From Acetobacter nitrogenifigens DSM 23921 = NBRC 105050 (GTDB lineage: Bacteria; Pseudomonadota; Alphaproteobacteria; Acetobacterales; Acetobacteraceae): 64,000 bases of DNA. Of this stretch, positions 37,921-48,074 are shown one piece after another. Location of the stretch: NCBI RefSeq assembly GCF_000429165.1, contig NZ_AUBI01000015.1:1-64000 (forward strand), written 5' to 3'. The position numbers and the translations under genes are program-made. The notes under the pieces are model-generated. The model was given only the letters and a program-made list of their open reading frames with translations, had not been told where the DNA came from and did no database searches. How positions within the stretch are numbered: position 1 is the stretch's first letter; each line of letters opens with the position of its first letter.

Positions 37921-39393
37921 TCAGAAATCGAGCGCCGTTTGGGCAGGGTTGGCGCGCCTGTCCACTGTCGCTCCCGTCTCTCCGTCCGCGAAGACAAGCG
38001 TGACATGCGCGCCCGGTCTGGCTCCATCGGCGCGGGTCACCGGCGTGCCCCTGACGTCGCGGACCAGCACGTAGCCGCGCTCCAGAACCGCCATGGGCGA
38101 TACGGCGTTCAACTGTCCGGCTAGGCCGGTAAGGCGGGCTTGGCGTTCCCGACACAGCGCGTTGAGAGGCGCGGCGGAGAGGCGCGTTCTGGCGAGGCGC
38201 ATCTCCATGGCGTGCGTCATGGCGGCTGCGGCGGCGGTCAGGCTCGCAGCGCGCAGTTTCAGCCGGGCGCCATGGTCCGACAGCAATGCGGCGGGCGCGG
38301 GCATATGACGCTCGGCGGCTATCAGGGAGGTGCGACGACGCTCCAGCAGTGCGGGCAGGGCGATATCCAGTCGGTGCGAGCGGTCGTCGAGCCGCATCCG
38401 TCCGGCGTCCAGCAGGGACGGCAGGTCCGGAACGCCGCGCGCGGCGCGGTCGAGGCGCAGGCGCGCGGTCTGGCCGATGCGGTTCAGCGCGCTGCTCATG
38501 CGTGCGGCGCGGTGGGCGAGGTCAGCCATAAGCTCGTCGCGGACCGGCACCGCGAGTTCGGCGGCGGCCGTCGGCGTCGGCGCGCGGATGTCCGAGACGA
38601 AATCGACCAGCGTGGTGTCGGTTTCGTGGCCGACGGCGGAGATCACAGGGATGCCCGACGCCGCCACGGCGCGGAGCACCGATTCGTCGTTGAACGCCAT
38701 CAGGTCTTCCAGCGATCCGCCGCCGCGCGCGACGATCAGCACGTCCGGACGGACGAGGTCGGACGTGGCGCCGGGTTCGCGGGGAGGGAGGCGGTTGAAA
38801 CCGTCGACGGCGGCGGCGATCTGCGCCGCCGCGCCTTCGCCCTGCACGGCGACGGGCCAGAGCAGGACGTCGCGGGGAAAGCGGCGCGCGATGGTGGTTC
38901 GGATGTCATGCAGCACGGCGCCGTGTGCGGACGTCACCACGCCGATAAGCTGGGGCAGGCGCGGGATGGGCCGCTTTCTGGCGGCGTCGAGCAGACCTTC
39001 CTCGGCCAGACGCTGGCGCAGCCGTTCGATGCGGGCCAGCAGCGCGCCTTCGCCCGCATACTCCATTTTCTCGACGATAAGCTGATAGCTCGAGCGTTCG
39101 CCGTAAGAAGAGACGCGGCCGCTGGCGATGATCTCCAGCCCGTTTTCCGGAACCAGCCCGAGGCGGGAAACGGAACCGCGCCAGACGACGCCGGATATTT
39201 TTCCCCCTTCATCCTTGAGGGAAAAATAAAGATGGCCGGATGCGTAGCGTTTGAATTCCGTGATCTCGCCACGCACGCGAACGCGCCCGAAGGCTCCTTC
39301 CAGCGTGCGTTTGATGGCCCCGGAAATCTCTGAAACCGAGTATTCGGGAACATTGCCGAATGGCGCGGGCTGGGAGGGAGGGGCATCGTCCAT
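37921..39393 (-). CDS. xseA: Exodeoxyribonuclease VII large subunit
   Basis: Large subunit of ExoVII, which removes single-stranded DNA ends with XseB. The 490-residue product has the N-terminal OB-fold (YSVSEISGAIKRTLEGAFG, GHLYFSLKDEGGKISGVVWRG in order), the nuclease domain (GVVTSAHGAVLHDI, DVLIVARGGGSLEDLMAFND, SAVGHETDTTLVDFVSD, RAPTPTAAAEL) and a long helical C-terminal half ending in LERGYVLVRD. XseB is not in the window. It stands head-to-head with purD, about 195 bases apart. Confidence 0.96.
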   Translation of the reverse strand: MDDAPPSQPAPFGNVPEYSVSEISGAIKRTLEGAFGRVRVRGEITEFKRYASGHLYFSLKDEGGKISGVVWRGSVSRLGLVPENGLEIIASGRVSSYGERSSYQLIVEKMEYAGEGALLARIERLRQRLAEEGLLDAARKRPIPRLPQLIGVVTSAHGAVLHDIRTTIARRFPRDVLLWPVAVQGEGAAAQIAAAVDGFNRLPPREPGATSDLVRPDVLIVARGGGSLEDLMAFNDESVLRAVAASGIPVISAVGHETDTTLVDFVSDIRAPTPTAAAELAVPVRDELMADLAHRAARMSSALNRIGQTARLRLDRAARGVPDLPSLLDAGRMRLDDRSHRLDIALPALLERRRTSLIAAERHMPAPAALLSDHGARLKLRAASLTAAAAAMTHAMEMRLARTRLSAAPLNALCRERQARLTGLAGQLNAVSPMAVLERGYVLVRDVRGTPVTRADGARPGAHVTLVFADGETGATVDRRANPAQTALDF

Positions 39394-39588
39394 CCCTTGA
39401 CCCTATGCTACAGACGCGACGTCGCGAACAGGGGCGGCGTGTCGCCCTGCATGTTGCCGGACGACGTCGTGGGCCAGGGGCCATGCGGCGGGGTGGTGGG
39501 TCATGTGAGCGGCGTAGGGAACAATCGGGATGGCGAAAGCCGTCTCGCGGCGATGTGTCGTCGTGAAGGGTTACGAAGGGAACGGGTG

Positions 39589-40869
39589 ATGCGGGTTCTA
39601 TTGATCGGTTCGGGTGGTCGAGAGCACGCACTGGCTGCCGCTTTGGCGACGTCTCCTGCCCTGACGCGTCTCTATATCGCTCCGGGCAACCCCGGCACGG
39701 CCTCTCTGGGCGAAAACGTGGCGATTTCGGCCTCCGACGTGGCGGCGCTTGTCGCGTTCGCGCAGACGCACGCCATCGACCTCGTCGTGCCGGGGCCGGA
39801 AGCGCCGCTGGTCGTGGGGCTTGCCGACGCCTGCGCCGAGGCTGGAATCGCCTGCGCCGGGCCGACGCAGGCGGCGGCCGCGCTGGAGGGTAGTAAGACT
39901 TTCACGAAGGAGGTTTGCGACGCGGCGCGGATTCCAACGGCCCGATGGGAGCGGTTTGAAGACGCGGAGCGCGCGCTTGAGTTCGTGCGCCGTCGCGGCG
40001 CCCCGATCGTCATCAAGGCTGACGGGCTCGCCGCCGGGAAGGGCGTGGTAGTGGCGCAGACGCTGGGAGAGGCTGAGGCCGCTATCGTCGACATGATGAC
40101 GTCCGACAAGCTGGGTGAGGCCGGACGTTCGGTCGTCATCGAGGAGTGCATGGTCGGGGAAGAGGTTTCCCTGTTCGCCTTCTGCGCCGGGCGTGATGCG
40201 GTCCTGATTGGAGCAGCACAGGATCACAAGCGTATTGGCGACGGCGACACCGGCCCGAATACCGGCGGCATGGGCGCGGTGTCGCCGCCTTCCGGTTTTG
40301 ATCGGGAGGCGCAGGAGCGGGCGCTCGATCTGCTGGTCCGCCCGATGCTGGTCGAGATGGAGCGTCGCGGGACGCCGTTTTGCGGCGTGATCTTCGCCGG
40401 GTTGATGCTGACCGACGAGGGGCCGAAGCTGATCGAATACAATGTTCGGTTCGGTGATCCGGAAGCTCAAGCGTTGTTGATCAGACTCGAAACCGATCTG
40501 CTTCCTGCGCTTGCGGCGTTGGCGAAGGGTTCGCTCGAAGGAGTTTCCATCTCTTTCTCCGACGCCGCTTCCGCTGCGATCGTTCTCGCCGCGCGGGGTT
40601 ATCCGGGCGAACCTGCGCATGGCGGAGTGATTGGCGGGATCGAGCGGGCGGAGGCAGTTCCGGGCGTGCGGGTGTTTCAGGCGGGCACGGCGCGCGATGC
40701 CGAGGGACGTTTGATCGCAGTCGGCGGCCGTGTTCTGACGGTATGCGCCACGGCCCCCGGCTTGCGGGAGGCGATCGACCGGGCCTATCAAGGCGTTGCG
40801 GCTATTCGCTGGGATGAGGCTGTATGGCGCGGCGACATTGGCGCACGTGCGTTGTCGAAGGCCGGGTGA
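39589..40869 (+). CDS. purD: Phosphoribosylamine-glycine ligase
   Basis: GAR synthetase, second step of purine synthesis: joins glycine to phosphoribosylamine using ATP. The 426-residue product has the N-terminal VLLIGSGGREHALA, then an ATP-grasp domain with SKTFTKEVCDAARIPTA-like residues, GAPIVIKADGLAAGKGVVVA, QDHKRIGDGDTGPNTGGMGA and EYNVRFGDPEAQA, all standard. ATG 39589 sits right before the conserved N-terminus; the frame is open back to 39397 but codes low-complexity sequence. purD and xseA are divergent neighbours in many alphaproteobacteria. Confidence 0.97.
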   Translation: MRVLLIGSGGREHALAAALATSPALTRLYIAPGNPGTASLGENVAISASDVAALVAFAQTHAIDLVVPGPEAPLVVGLADACAEAGIACAGPTQAAAALEGSKTFTKEVCDAARIPTARWERFEDAERALEFVRRRGAPIVIKADGLAAGKGVVVAQTLGEAEAAIVDMMTSDKLGEAGRSVVIEECMVGEEVSLFAFCAGRDAVLIGAAQDHKRIGDGDTGPNTGGMGAVSPPSGFDREAQERALDLLVRPMLVEMERRGTPFCGVIFAGLMLTDEGPKLIEYNVRFGDPEAQALLIRLETDLLPALAALAKGSLEGVSISFSDAASAAIVLAARGYPGEPAHGGVIGGIERAEAVPGVRVFQAGTARDAEGRLIAVGGRVLTVCATAPGLREAIDRAYQGVAAIRWDEAVWRGDIGARALSKAG

Positions 40870-40874
40870 AACCG

Positions 40875-40895
40875 CGTCACATGGATGTGACGTTT
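40875..40895 (+). terminator. Palindrome after purD (terminator or operator)
   Basis: CGTCACAT-GG-ATGTGACG, a perfect 18-base palindrome six bases past the purD stop, followed by TTT. It reads as a short terminator hairpin (CGTCAC / GTGACG), but could also be a regulator site ahead of the sugar operon. Confidence 0.5.
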
Positions 40896-41084
40896 GCAAC
40901 CGGTGGATAACCGGGGGGTTTAGAGTCTGAATTGCGCGCGTCGTCGCTGGGGGCGTTTTCTTCGCCTTGCGAACGGGTCGATGGCGTGGGATCGTCGGCA
41001 GGACCTATCCGCCTGAGGCGATCTTATGGCGCCCCTGGGCTTTGCCCAATATTTAGGCCAGTCAATAATAAGGAACGGTTTCTC

Positions 41085-43184
41085 ATGCGCTCTATTCACG
41101 TCCAGCAGAACCGCGCCCCGGAAGCCGGCGGCGCTCCTGCCCGAGACATCGACCGGACCTGCATCGACACCATCCGCACGCTTTCGATGGACGCGGTCCA
41201 GAAAGCGAACTCGGGTCACCCCGGCACGGCCATGGCGCTGGCTCCGGTGGCCTACACGCTCTGGCAGGACGCGCTGAGCTACGATCCGGCCGATCCGCTT
41301 TGGCCCGCGCGCGACCGCTTCGTACTGTCGGTCGGCCATGCGTCGATGCTGCTGTATTCGTTGATTCATCTTTCCGGAATTCGTGACGTCGTCGGCGGCA
41401 AGGTCGTCGACGCGCCGTCGCTGACGATCGACGATCTGAAGCAGTTCCGCCAGATCGGCTCCAAGACGCCCGGTCACCCGGAATATCATCACACGGCGGG
41501 CGTCGAGACGACGACTGGTCCGCTCGGTCAGGGTTGCGCCAATTCGGTCGGTATGGCGATCGCCCAGAAATGGCTCGCTGCGCGTTTCGACAAACCGGGT
41601 TTCCCGCTCTTCGATTATCACGTCTATACGCTGTGCGGCGATGGCGACATGATGGAAGGCGTGGCCAGCGAAGCTGCGTCCACGGCGGGTCATCTGAAGC
41701 TTGGCAACCTGACGTGGATTTACGACAGCAATCGTATTTCCATCGAAGGCTCGACCGACATCGCGTTCACCGAGGACGTGGCCAAGCGCTTCGACGCCTA
41801 TGGCTGGCAGGTGCTCGTTCTCAAGGACGCGAACGATACGGCGGGCTTCCTGAAACTGCTTGAGCAGGCGAAGGCGGAGACGACGCGTCCGACGTTCATT
41901 CTGGTTCATTCCGTGATCGCATGGGGTGCTCCGAAGAAAGCAGGTACAGCAGCCGCGCATGGCGAGCCGCTTGGCGCCGACGAAATCAAGGCGACCAAGG
42001 CGTTTTACGGCGCATCCGAACAGGATTTCTTCGTGCCTGACGGCGTTCTGAAGCATTTTCAGGATGGTCTCGGCGCGCGCGGCGCTGCGGCCAGCAAGAA
42101 ATGGAAGGCTCTTTTTGCTGAATACAAAAAGACCTATCCGGGCGAAGCGGCCGAAATTGAGCTGATTCTGGAGCGAAAGCTGCCCGAGGGCTGGGATTCG
42201 GAAATTCCGACCTACAAGACCGACGCGAAGGGCGTGGCGTCCCGGCAGAGTTCCGGCGAAGTGCTGAACGCCGTCGCGGCGAAGCTGCCGTGGCTGATCG
42301 GCGGCGCGGCCGATCTGGCTCCGTCCACCAAGACGCTGATCAAGGACGGCGGCGCTTTCCAGCCAACCGAGTGGAATGGCTCCTACGCGGGACGCAACCT
42401 GCATTTCGGTGTGCGGGAACACGCGATGGGCGCCATCGTCAACGGCATCGCGCTTTCTGGCGTCCGGCCCTATGGCGCCGGGTTCCTCATCTTCTCGGAT
42501 TACATGAAGCCGCCGATCCGTCTGGCTTCCCTGATGGGGCTGCCCTCGATTTTCGTGTTTACTCACGATTCCATCGGCGTTGGCGAAGATGGTCCGACGC
42601 ATCAACCGATCGAACAGCTGGTGCAGCTTCGCGCCACGCCGGGCGTGATCGTCCTTCGCCCCGGCGACGCCAACGAGGTGGCCGAGGCCTGGCGCACGCT
42701 GATCCCGCTGACCAACCGTCCTGCAGTTCTTGCGCTGAGTCGCCAGAATCTGCCGACGCTGGATCGCGAGAAATACGCACCGGCGAGTGGCGTCCAGAAA
42801 GGCGCCTACGTGCTGGCGGATAGCGGCAAGACGCCCGCCGTCATCCTGATCGCGACCGGCAGCGAACTGCAGCTTGCTGTTGAGGCTTATGAAAAGCTGA
42901 TCGCGGACGGCGTGGCCGCGCGTGTCGTGTCGATGCCGTCCTGGGAGCTGTTCGAGGAGCAACCCCAGTCCTATCGTGATGAGGTTCTTCCGCCTGCGGT
43001 GAAGGGGCGCGTCGCGATCGAGGCGGCCTCGCCGATCGGCTGGCACCGCTACGTAGGCGAGGCCGGGACGTTCATCGGCATGAACGGCTTCGGCGCTTCT
43101 GCGCCTCTTCCCGACCTGTTGAAGAAGTTCGGCTTCACTGTGGATGCGGTAATCGCCGCGGCGCGTAAACAGGCCGGTCTTTGA
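41085..43184 (+). CDS. tkt: Transketolase
   Basis: Thiamine-diphosphate enzyme of the non-oxidative pentose phosphate pathway that moves two-carbon units between sugar phosphates. The 699-residue product has the N-terminal ANSGHPGTAMALAP, the TPP/metal site CGDGDMMEGVASEAAS, DSNRISIEGSTD, the pyrimidine domain with HFGVREHAMGAIVNGIAL and THDSIGVGEDGPTHQP, and a C-terminal domain with VSMPSWELFEEQ. ATG 41085 follows AAGGAA. It opens an operon of eight carbohydrate genes with short gaps (93 bases to the next gene). Confidence 0.97.
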   Translation: MRSIHVQQNRAPEAGGAPARDIDRTCIDTIRTLSMDAVQKANSGHPGTAMALAPVAYTLWQDALSYDPADPLWPARDRFVLSVGHASMLLYSLIHLSGIRDVVGGKVVDAPSLTIDDLKQFRQIGSKTPGHPEYHHTAGVETTTGPLGQGCANSVGMAIAQKWLAARFDKPGFPLFDYHVYTLCGDGDMMEGVASEAASTAGHLKLGNLTWIYDSNRISIEGSTDIAFTEDVAKRFDAYGWQVLVLKDANDTAGFLKLLEQAKAETTRPTFILVHSVIAWGAPKKAGTAAAHGEPLGADEIKATKAFYGASEQDFFVPDGVLKHFQDGLGARGAAASKKWKALFAEYKKTYPGEAAEIELILERKLPEGWDSEIPTYKTDAKGVASRQSSGEVLNAVAAKLPWLIGGAADLAPSTKTLIKDGGAFQPTEWNGSYAGRNLHFGVREHAMGAIVNGIALSGVRPYGAGFLIFSDYMKPPIRLASLMGLPSIFVFTHDSIGVGEDGPTHQPIEQLVQLRATPGVIVLRPGDANEVAEAWRTLIPLTNRPAVLALSRQNLPTLDREKYAPASGVQKGAYVLADSGKTPAVILIATGSELQLAVEAYEKLIADGVAARVVSMPSWELFEEQPQSYRDEVLPPAVKGRVAIEAASPIGWHRYVGEAGTFIGMNGFGASAPLPDLLKKFGFTVDAVIAAARKQAGL

Positions 43185-43277
43185 TTGAAGCATCCGGCGT
43201 CGTCGTTCGACGCCGGGTGTCACTGGGTTTCAGCCTCCGGCGCCCGAGACGGCGCCAATGAAAAGGAGCGCCTTCTT

Positions 43278-46136
43278 ATGAATGCTGCAGCAAACGCAAA
43301 ACAAAGCCCTTTGCAGGAACTTGCGAAATTCGAGCAGTCGCCCTGGCTTGATTTCGTGCGGCGGGGTTTTACCAAAGACGGCTCGATGGCCGCATTGATC
43401 GCCGACGATGGGGTCAAGGGCGTTACGTCGAATCCCGCGATTTTTCAAAAGGCGATGGGTGAAGGGACGGATTACGACGCCCAGATCCATGAGATTCTCG
43501 GAAAGGAGATTGTTTCAACCTCCGAGCTGTACGAGCGTCTCGCGATTGACGACATTCGCGAAGTGGCGAAACTTCTATATCCTGTCTTTGAGACGTCGAA
43601 AGGCGTCGACGGTTATGTGAGCCTTGAGGTTTCGCCCTACCTGGCGCGAGACACGGCTGGCACGATTTTCGAGGCTGGACGGTTGTGGGATGCGGTCAAG
43701 GAACCGAATCTCATGATCAAGATTCCGGGCACCGACGAAGGCGCTCCGGCGATCGAGCAGAAGATCGCGGACGGAATCAACATTAACGTTACGCTTCTGT
43801 TTTCCCTCGACGCATACAAGAAAGTTGTCGAGGCATGGTTGAGCGGCCTAGAAGCGCGCCTCAAGGCTGGTCAGCCCGTTGCGTCCATAGCGTCGGTTGC
43901 TTCTTTCTTCGTGAGCCGTATTGATGGAAAGATCGACGCGGAAATTGATCGACGCGTGAAGGCTGGCGACAAGGATAGCGAGGCGCTGAAGGCGGTGCGC
44001 GGCAAGGTCGCGATAGCCAATGCGAAACTGGCTTACCAGTACTGGCTGGAAGTCATGAAGAGCGATCGTTGGGCGAAACTGAAGGCGGCGGGCGCGCAAA
44101 CGCAGCGACTGCTGTGGGCTTCGACCGGAACGAAGGACAAGGCTTACAGCGACGTTCTGTATGTCGAGCAGCTGATCGGCCCCGAGACGGTCAATACCAT
44201 TCCGCCTGCCACGCTCGACGCGTTTCGCGATCACGGCACGCTCCCCGGTGCCACGCTGACCGAGGATGTCGAGGGGGCGAAGCATGTTCTGGCGGAGGCG
44301 GAGCGCCTTGGGCTCGACCTTGCCGGGGTGACGAAGGTCCTTGTGGACGAGGGCGTGTCGTCCTTCGAAGACGCGTTCGACAGTCTGCTTGGCTCGGTGG
44401 CGAAGAAACAGAATGATATTCTCGGAAAGAAGCTGACCGAGACTAAGTTCTCTTTACCCGAAGACCTCGACGCCGCTGTGAAGGCCGGCCTGGACGAGTG
44501 GCGCCGGAAAGGCTCCATCCGCAAGCTATGGGCGCGTGACGCGTCGCTCTGGACTGGCGCGGACGAAGCGAAATGGCTGAAGTGGCTCGACATTGTTGGC
44601 GAGCGGCTGGATCACGTCGCCGAGTTGGAGGCGTTCCAGAAGGAAGCCAGGGAGCGTGGTTTCAAGCAGGTTCTTCTGCTCGGTATGGGCGGATCGAGCC
44701 TTGGTCCGGAAGTGTTGGCCGAGACGTTCGGCAAGCACGAAGGGTTCGGCCACCTGTACGTGCTGGACAGCACCGACCCGCAGCAGATTAAGACGTTTGA
44801 AGGTAAGATCGACCCGGCGCACACGCTGTTCATCGTCTCGTCGAAGTCGGGCGGCACGCTGGAGCCGAATATCCTTCTTGCCTATTTCTACGACGTCGCA
44901 AAAAAAGCGATCGGCGACAAAGCGGCTTCGCATTTCGTGGCGGTGACGGACCCGGGATCTCATCTTGAAGCCGTCGCTAAGCGCGAAGGTTTCTGGAAGA
45001 TATTTGGCGGAGAGAAGGAAATCGGCGGCCGTTACTCGGTTTTGTCGAATTTCGGTCTCGTTCCGGCGACGGCTGCGGGCGTGCCGATCAAGCTCTTCCT
45101 TGAAGACGCATTGCACGGCGTGAAGGCGAGTGACGCGGGCGCGCCTCCGGCGGTCAATCCAGGCGTTCAGCTTGGCACGGTGTTCGGCGTTGCCGCCACG
45201 AAGTTCGGTCGCGACAAGATCACGATCATCGCTACGAAACAGATCGCAGATTTCGGAGCGTGGGCGGAGCAGTTGATCGCGGAATCGACTGGCAAGATCG
45301 GTAAAGGTCTGATTCCGATCGATGACGAAACGCTCGCGGGACCGGCGCATTACGGCTCCGATCGCGTGTTCGTCTATCTGCGTCTGGCGAATGAGCATTC
45401 GCATGAGCAGGATGAGGCGGTCCGTACGCTGATTGAAGCGGGTCAGCCAGTCGTAACCATTGAGCTGCACGAACGCCGTCAGATTGCGCAGGAGTTCTTC
45501 CGTTGGGAAATCGCGACGGCGGTCGCCGGAGCGTGGCTGGACATCAATCCGTTCGATCAGCCGGATGTCGAGGCCAGCAAGATCGAAACGAAGAAGCTGA
45601 CATCTGCGTATAACGATACGGGAGCGCTTCCGTCCGAGGAGCCGTTCGCGACGGATGGGGATCTTTCGTTCTTCGCCGATGCGAAAAATACAGCGGCGTT
45701 GAAGGGCGGTTCCACGCACGAAATCCTGAAAGCGCATTTCGACCGTGTGAAGCCCGGCGATTATGTCGGCGTTCTCGCCTATATCGAGCGTGACCGGGCG
45801 ACGCGGGAATGGATTCAACACACGCGGCTGGCGATCCGCGACGCGAAGAAAGTGGCGACAGCCGCCGAGTTCGGGCCTCGTTTCCTGCACTCGACGGGAC
45901 AGGCGTACAAAGGCGGACCCAACACCGGCGTGTTCCTGCAAATTACTGCCGATGACGCGCACGATCTTCCGGTTCCCGGCGAGCGCTTCACGTTCAGCGT
46001 GGTCAAGGCGGCGCAGGCGCGTGGCGATTTCGACGTCCTCGCCGAGCGTGGCCGTCGTGCTTTGCGCGTGCATATCAAGGGCGATCTCGCCAAGGGCCTT
46101 GCTTCCATAGCGTCGGCCATCAAAGCCGCGATCTGA
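43278..46136 (+). CDS. Bifunctional transaldolase / glucose-6-phosphate isomerase
   Basis: A 952-residue fusion. Residues 1-380 are transaldolase ([29 protein letters not shown] with the Schiff-base lysine, [13 protein letters not shown]). Residues from about 400 on are glucose-6-phosphate isomerase ([47 protein letters not shown], and [12 protein letters not shown] near the end). One protein thus interconverts sedoheptulose-7-P/glyceraldehyde-3-P with erythrose-4-P/fructose-6-P and fructose-6-P with glucose-6-P. Such tal-pgi fusions are known from acetic acid bacteria and some others. ATG 43278 has AAAAGGAG upstream. gnd follows after 17 bases. Confidence 0.96.
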   Translation: MNAAANAKQSPLQELAKFEQSPWLDFVRRGFTKDGSMAALIADDGVKGVTSNPAIFQKAMGEGTDYDAQIHEILGKEIVSTSELYERLAIDDIREVAKLLYPVFETSKGVDGYVSLEVSPYLARDTAGTIFEAGRLWDAVKEPNLMIKIPGTDEGAPAIEQKIADGININVTLLFSLDAYKKVVEAWLSGLEARLKAGQPVASIASVASFFVSRIDGKIDAEIDRRVKAGDKDSEALKAVRGKVAIANAKLAYQYWLEVMKSDRWAKLKAAGAQTQRLLWASTGTKDKAYSDVLYVEQLIGPETVNTIPPATLDAFRDHGTLPGATLTEDVEGAKHVLAEAERLGLDLAGVTKVLVDEGVSSFEDAFDSLLGSVAKKQNDILGKKLTETKFSLPEDLDAAVKAGLDEWRRKGSIRKLWARDASLWTGADEAKWLKWLDIVGERLDHVAELEAFQKEARERGFKQVLLLGMGGSSLGPEVLAETFGKHEGFGHLYVLDSTDPQQIKTFEGKIDPAHTLFIVSSKSGGTLEPNILLAYFYDVAKKAIGDKAASHFVAVTDPGSHLEAVAKREGFWKIFGGEKEIGGRYSVLSNFGLVPATAAGVPIKLFLEDALHGVKASDAGAPPAVNPGVQLGTVFGVAATKFGRDKITIIATKQIADFGAWAEQLIAESTGKIGKGLIPIDDETLAGPAHYGSDRVFVYLRLANEHSHEQDEAVRTLIEAGQPVVTIELHERRQIAQEFFRWEIATAVAGAWLDINPFDQPDVEASKIETKKLTSAYNDTGALPSEEPFATDGDLSFFADAKNTAALKGGSTHEILKAHFDRVKPGDYVGVLAYIERDRATREWIQHTRLAIRDAKKVATAAEFGPRFLHSTGQAYKGGPNTGVFLQITADDAHDLPVPGERFTFSVVKAAQARGDFDVLAERGRRALRVHIKGDLAKGLASIASAIKAAI

Positions 46137-46153
46137 AGAAAAGGATTAGTCAT

Positions 46154-47152
46154 ATGCAGATCGGAGTTGTTGGTCTGGGGCGCATGGGCGGGAATATCGC
46201 CGTGCGTCTCACGCGGCATGGCCACGATGTTGTGGTGTTCGATAATTCTCCGGACACAGTGGAGAAAATCGTTTCTCGGGCTGAAAACGGACGGGCTGTC
46301 GGCGCGTCGAGCCTTGAGGATCTGGCCTCCAAGCTGAAAGGGCCGAAGAAGGTCGTGTGGCTGATGCTGCCGGCCGGACAGATCACTGAAGACGCTGTGC
46401 AGGCATGCGGTAAACTGCTCGGTGCGGGCGACATCGTGATTGATGGTGGCAACACCTACTACAAGGACGATATCCGCCGTGCTGCCGAGCTGAGCAAGAC
46501 GGGCGTGGATTACGTCGACGTCGGGACGTCGGGCGGTGTCTGGGGGCTCGAGCGAGGATATTGTATGATGTATGGCGGCGCGCAGGAAGCGGCCGACCAT
46601 ATTGATCCGATCCTGAATGCGCTGGCGCCTGGCAAGGGCGACGTTCCGCCGACGCCGGGACGCGACCGCGAAGGTCTGGACGCCCGCGCGGAGCAGGGCT
46701 ACCTGCATTGCGGCCCGGCCGGGTCCGGCCATTTTGTGAAAATGGTTCATAATGGCATCGAATATGGCATGATGCAGGCGTTCGCCGAGGGCTTCGACGT
46801 CATGAAGTCCAAGGATTCGCCGTTGTTGCCGGACGATCAACGCTTCTCGCTCAACATGGCGGATATCGCTGAAGTCTGGCGTCGGGGCAGCGTCGTTTCG
46901 TCATGGCTGCTCGATCTCACCGCGCAGGCGATGGCGAAAAACGGAGAGTTGTCTGAATTCTCCGGGCAAGTTCAGGATTCTGGTGAGGGCCGCTGGACTA
47001 TTGAAGCCGCCATTGAGGAATCTGTGCCGGTTCCAGTCATGACGGCCGCCTTGTTCACACGCTTCCGTTCGCGCACTGGCAACAACTACGCCGAGAAGGT
47101 GTTGTCGGCTATGCGCTTTGGGTTCGGCGGTCACGTCGAAACCAAAAACTGA
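46154..47152 (+). CDS. gnd: 6-phosphogluconate dehydrogenase, short form
   Basis: Oxidative decarboxylation of 6-phosphogluconate to ribulose 5-phosphate. The 332-residue product has the Rossmann motif [13 protein letters not shown], the substrate-binding [10 protein letters not shown] and [16 protein letters not shown], and the catalytic [19 protein letters not shown]. It is the short form (about 330 residues rather than 470, lacking the long helical extension) found in acetic acid bacteria and Bacillus YqeC-like proteins; several of these prefer NAD. AGGATTAG just upstream gives a modest ribosome site. It lies between tal-pgi and two HAD phosphatases. Confidence 0.96.
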   Translation: MQIGVVGLGRMGGNIAVRLTRHGHDVVVFDNSPDTVEKIVSRAENGRAVGASSLEDLASKLKGPKKVVWLMLPAGQITEDAVQACGKLLGAGDIVIDGGNTYYKDDIRRAAELSKTGVDYVDVGTSGGVWGLERGYCMMYGGAQEAADHIDPILNALAPGKGDVPPTPGRDREGLDARAEQGYLHCGPAGSGHFVKMVHNGIEYGMMQAFAEGFDVMKSKDSPLLPDDQRFSLNMADIAEVWRRGSVVSSWLLDLTAQAMAKNGELSEFSGQVQDSGEGRWTIEAAIEESVPVPVMTAALFTRFRSRTGNNYAEKVLSAMRFGFGGHVETKN

Positions 47153-47195
47153 CGAAGGCGGGTAAGGGCATGCGCGCGGAGCGAGAGAGTCTGTC

Positions 47196-48074
47196 ATGAA
47201 GAGCGACGATCAAGCCCGGCGCGAGGCCAAGCCCGCGCCGACCGAGAACGTTCGACTTGTCGTCAGCGATATGGACGGCACGCTGCTGACGCCAAAAAAG
47301 CAGGTCACTCCCGCCACGCTGGCGGCGATCGGCCAGCTGCGGGAGGCTGGTGTTCCTGTCTGCCTCGTCAGTAGCCGCCCGCCTCCGGGGATCTCGATGT
47401 ATTTCGAGGCGCTGGGGCTGAAAACACCTTATGCAGGGCTTAACGGCGCCATCGTCTTCGACGCAGAAGGGCGAACGGTGTCGAGTCTGGCTTTGCCGCA
47501 GGACGCCCTGCGTGACGCGCTCGATATGCTGAACGTTCACGGGGTGGACGCCTGGTTGTTTTGCGGCTCTGACTGGATCGTAGGCGACGTCACCGGAGCG
47601 TATGTGCAGCACGAACAGGCTGCGATCCGGGTCGAGCCGATCGTCGCGAGCGAGGGCTTCGATCCCTGGTTGGACAAAGTAGGCAAACTGGCAGGATCGA
47701 GCAGCGATTATGACCTTCTCGCTCGGCTGGAAGGCGAGATCGGGGCGTTGCTTGAGGGACGGGCTCATGTTGCGCGATCATCGCCGTATTACCTCGATAT
47801 TACCCCGGAACAGGCGACAAAAGGTTACGCGCTGAAGCAGCTTGCGGGCATGTTCGGCATTGCGCCGCATGAAGTCGCCTGCCTCGGCGACATGCGCAAC
47901 GATATTGCGATGTTCGAGGTCGCGGGGCTGTCCATCGCGATGGGCAACGCCACGGACGAAGTCGCATCCTACGCTCACGTTCGTACTGCGAGCAACGAAG
48001 ACGAAGGCTGGGCTCGCGCCATTGAAACCTATGTGTTGCCAAGAGTGGCGGGAGCGAAGGGCTCGTCGTCATGA
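47196..48074 (+). CDS. Cof-type HAD hydrolase (first of two)
   Basis: Predicted sugar-phosphate phosphatase, 292 residues. It has the HAD nucleophile motif VVSDMDGTLLTPKK, the second motif in CLVSSRPPPGI, a large class IIB cap, lysine in DITPEQATKGYAL and the late aspartates in CLGDMRNDIAMFEVAG. It overlaps the next gene by four bases (ATGA), and that gene is a clear paralogue. Being in the pentose phosphate operon suggests a phosphosugar or overflow intermediate as substrate; this is inference. Confidence 0.87.
   Translation: MKSDDQARREAKPAPTENVRLVVSDMDGTLLTPKKQVTPATLAAIGQLREAGVPVCLVSSRPPPGISMYFEALGLKTPYAGLNGAIVFDAEGRTVSSLALPQDALRDALDMLNVHGVDAWLFCGSDWIVGDVTGAYVQHEQAAIRVEPIVASEGFDPWLDKVGKLAGSSSDYDLLARLEGEIGALLEGRAHVARSSPYYLDITPEQATKGYALKQLAGMFGIAPHEVACLGDMRNDIAMFEVAGLSIAMGNATDEVASYAHVRTASNEDEGWARAIETYVLPRVAGAKGSSS

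Noticed and set aside
40920-43223. Long minus-strand frame opposite tkt (767 codons)
   Set aside because: Antisense shadow of transketolase; no motifs, and no promoter or ribosome site.
44526-46073. Minus-strand frame opposite the tal-pgi gene (515 codons)
   Set aside because: Shadow of a well-supported gene in another frame.
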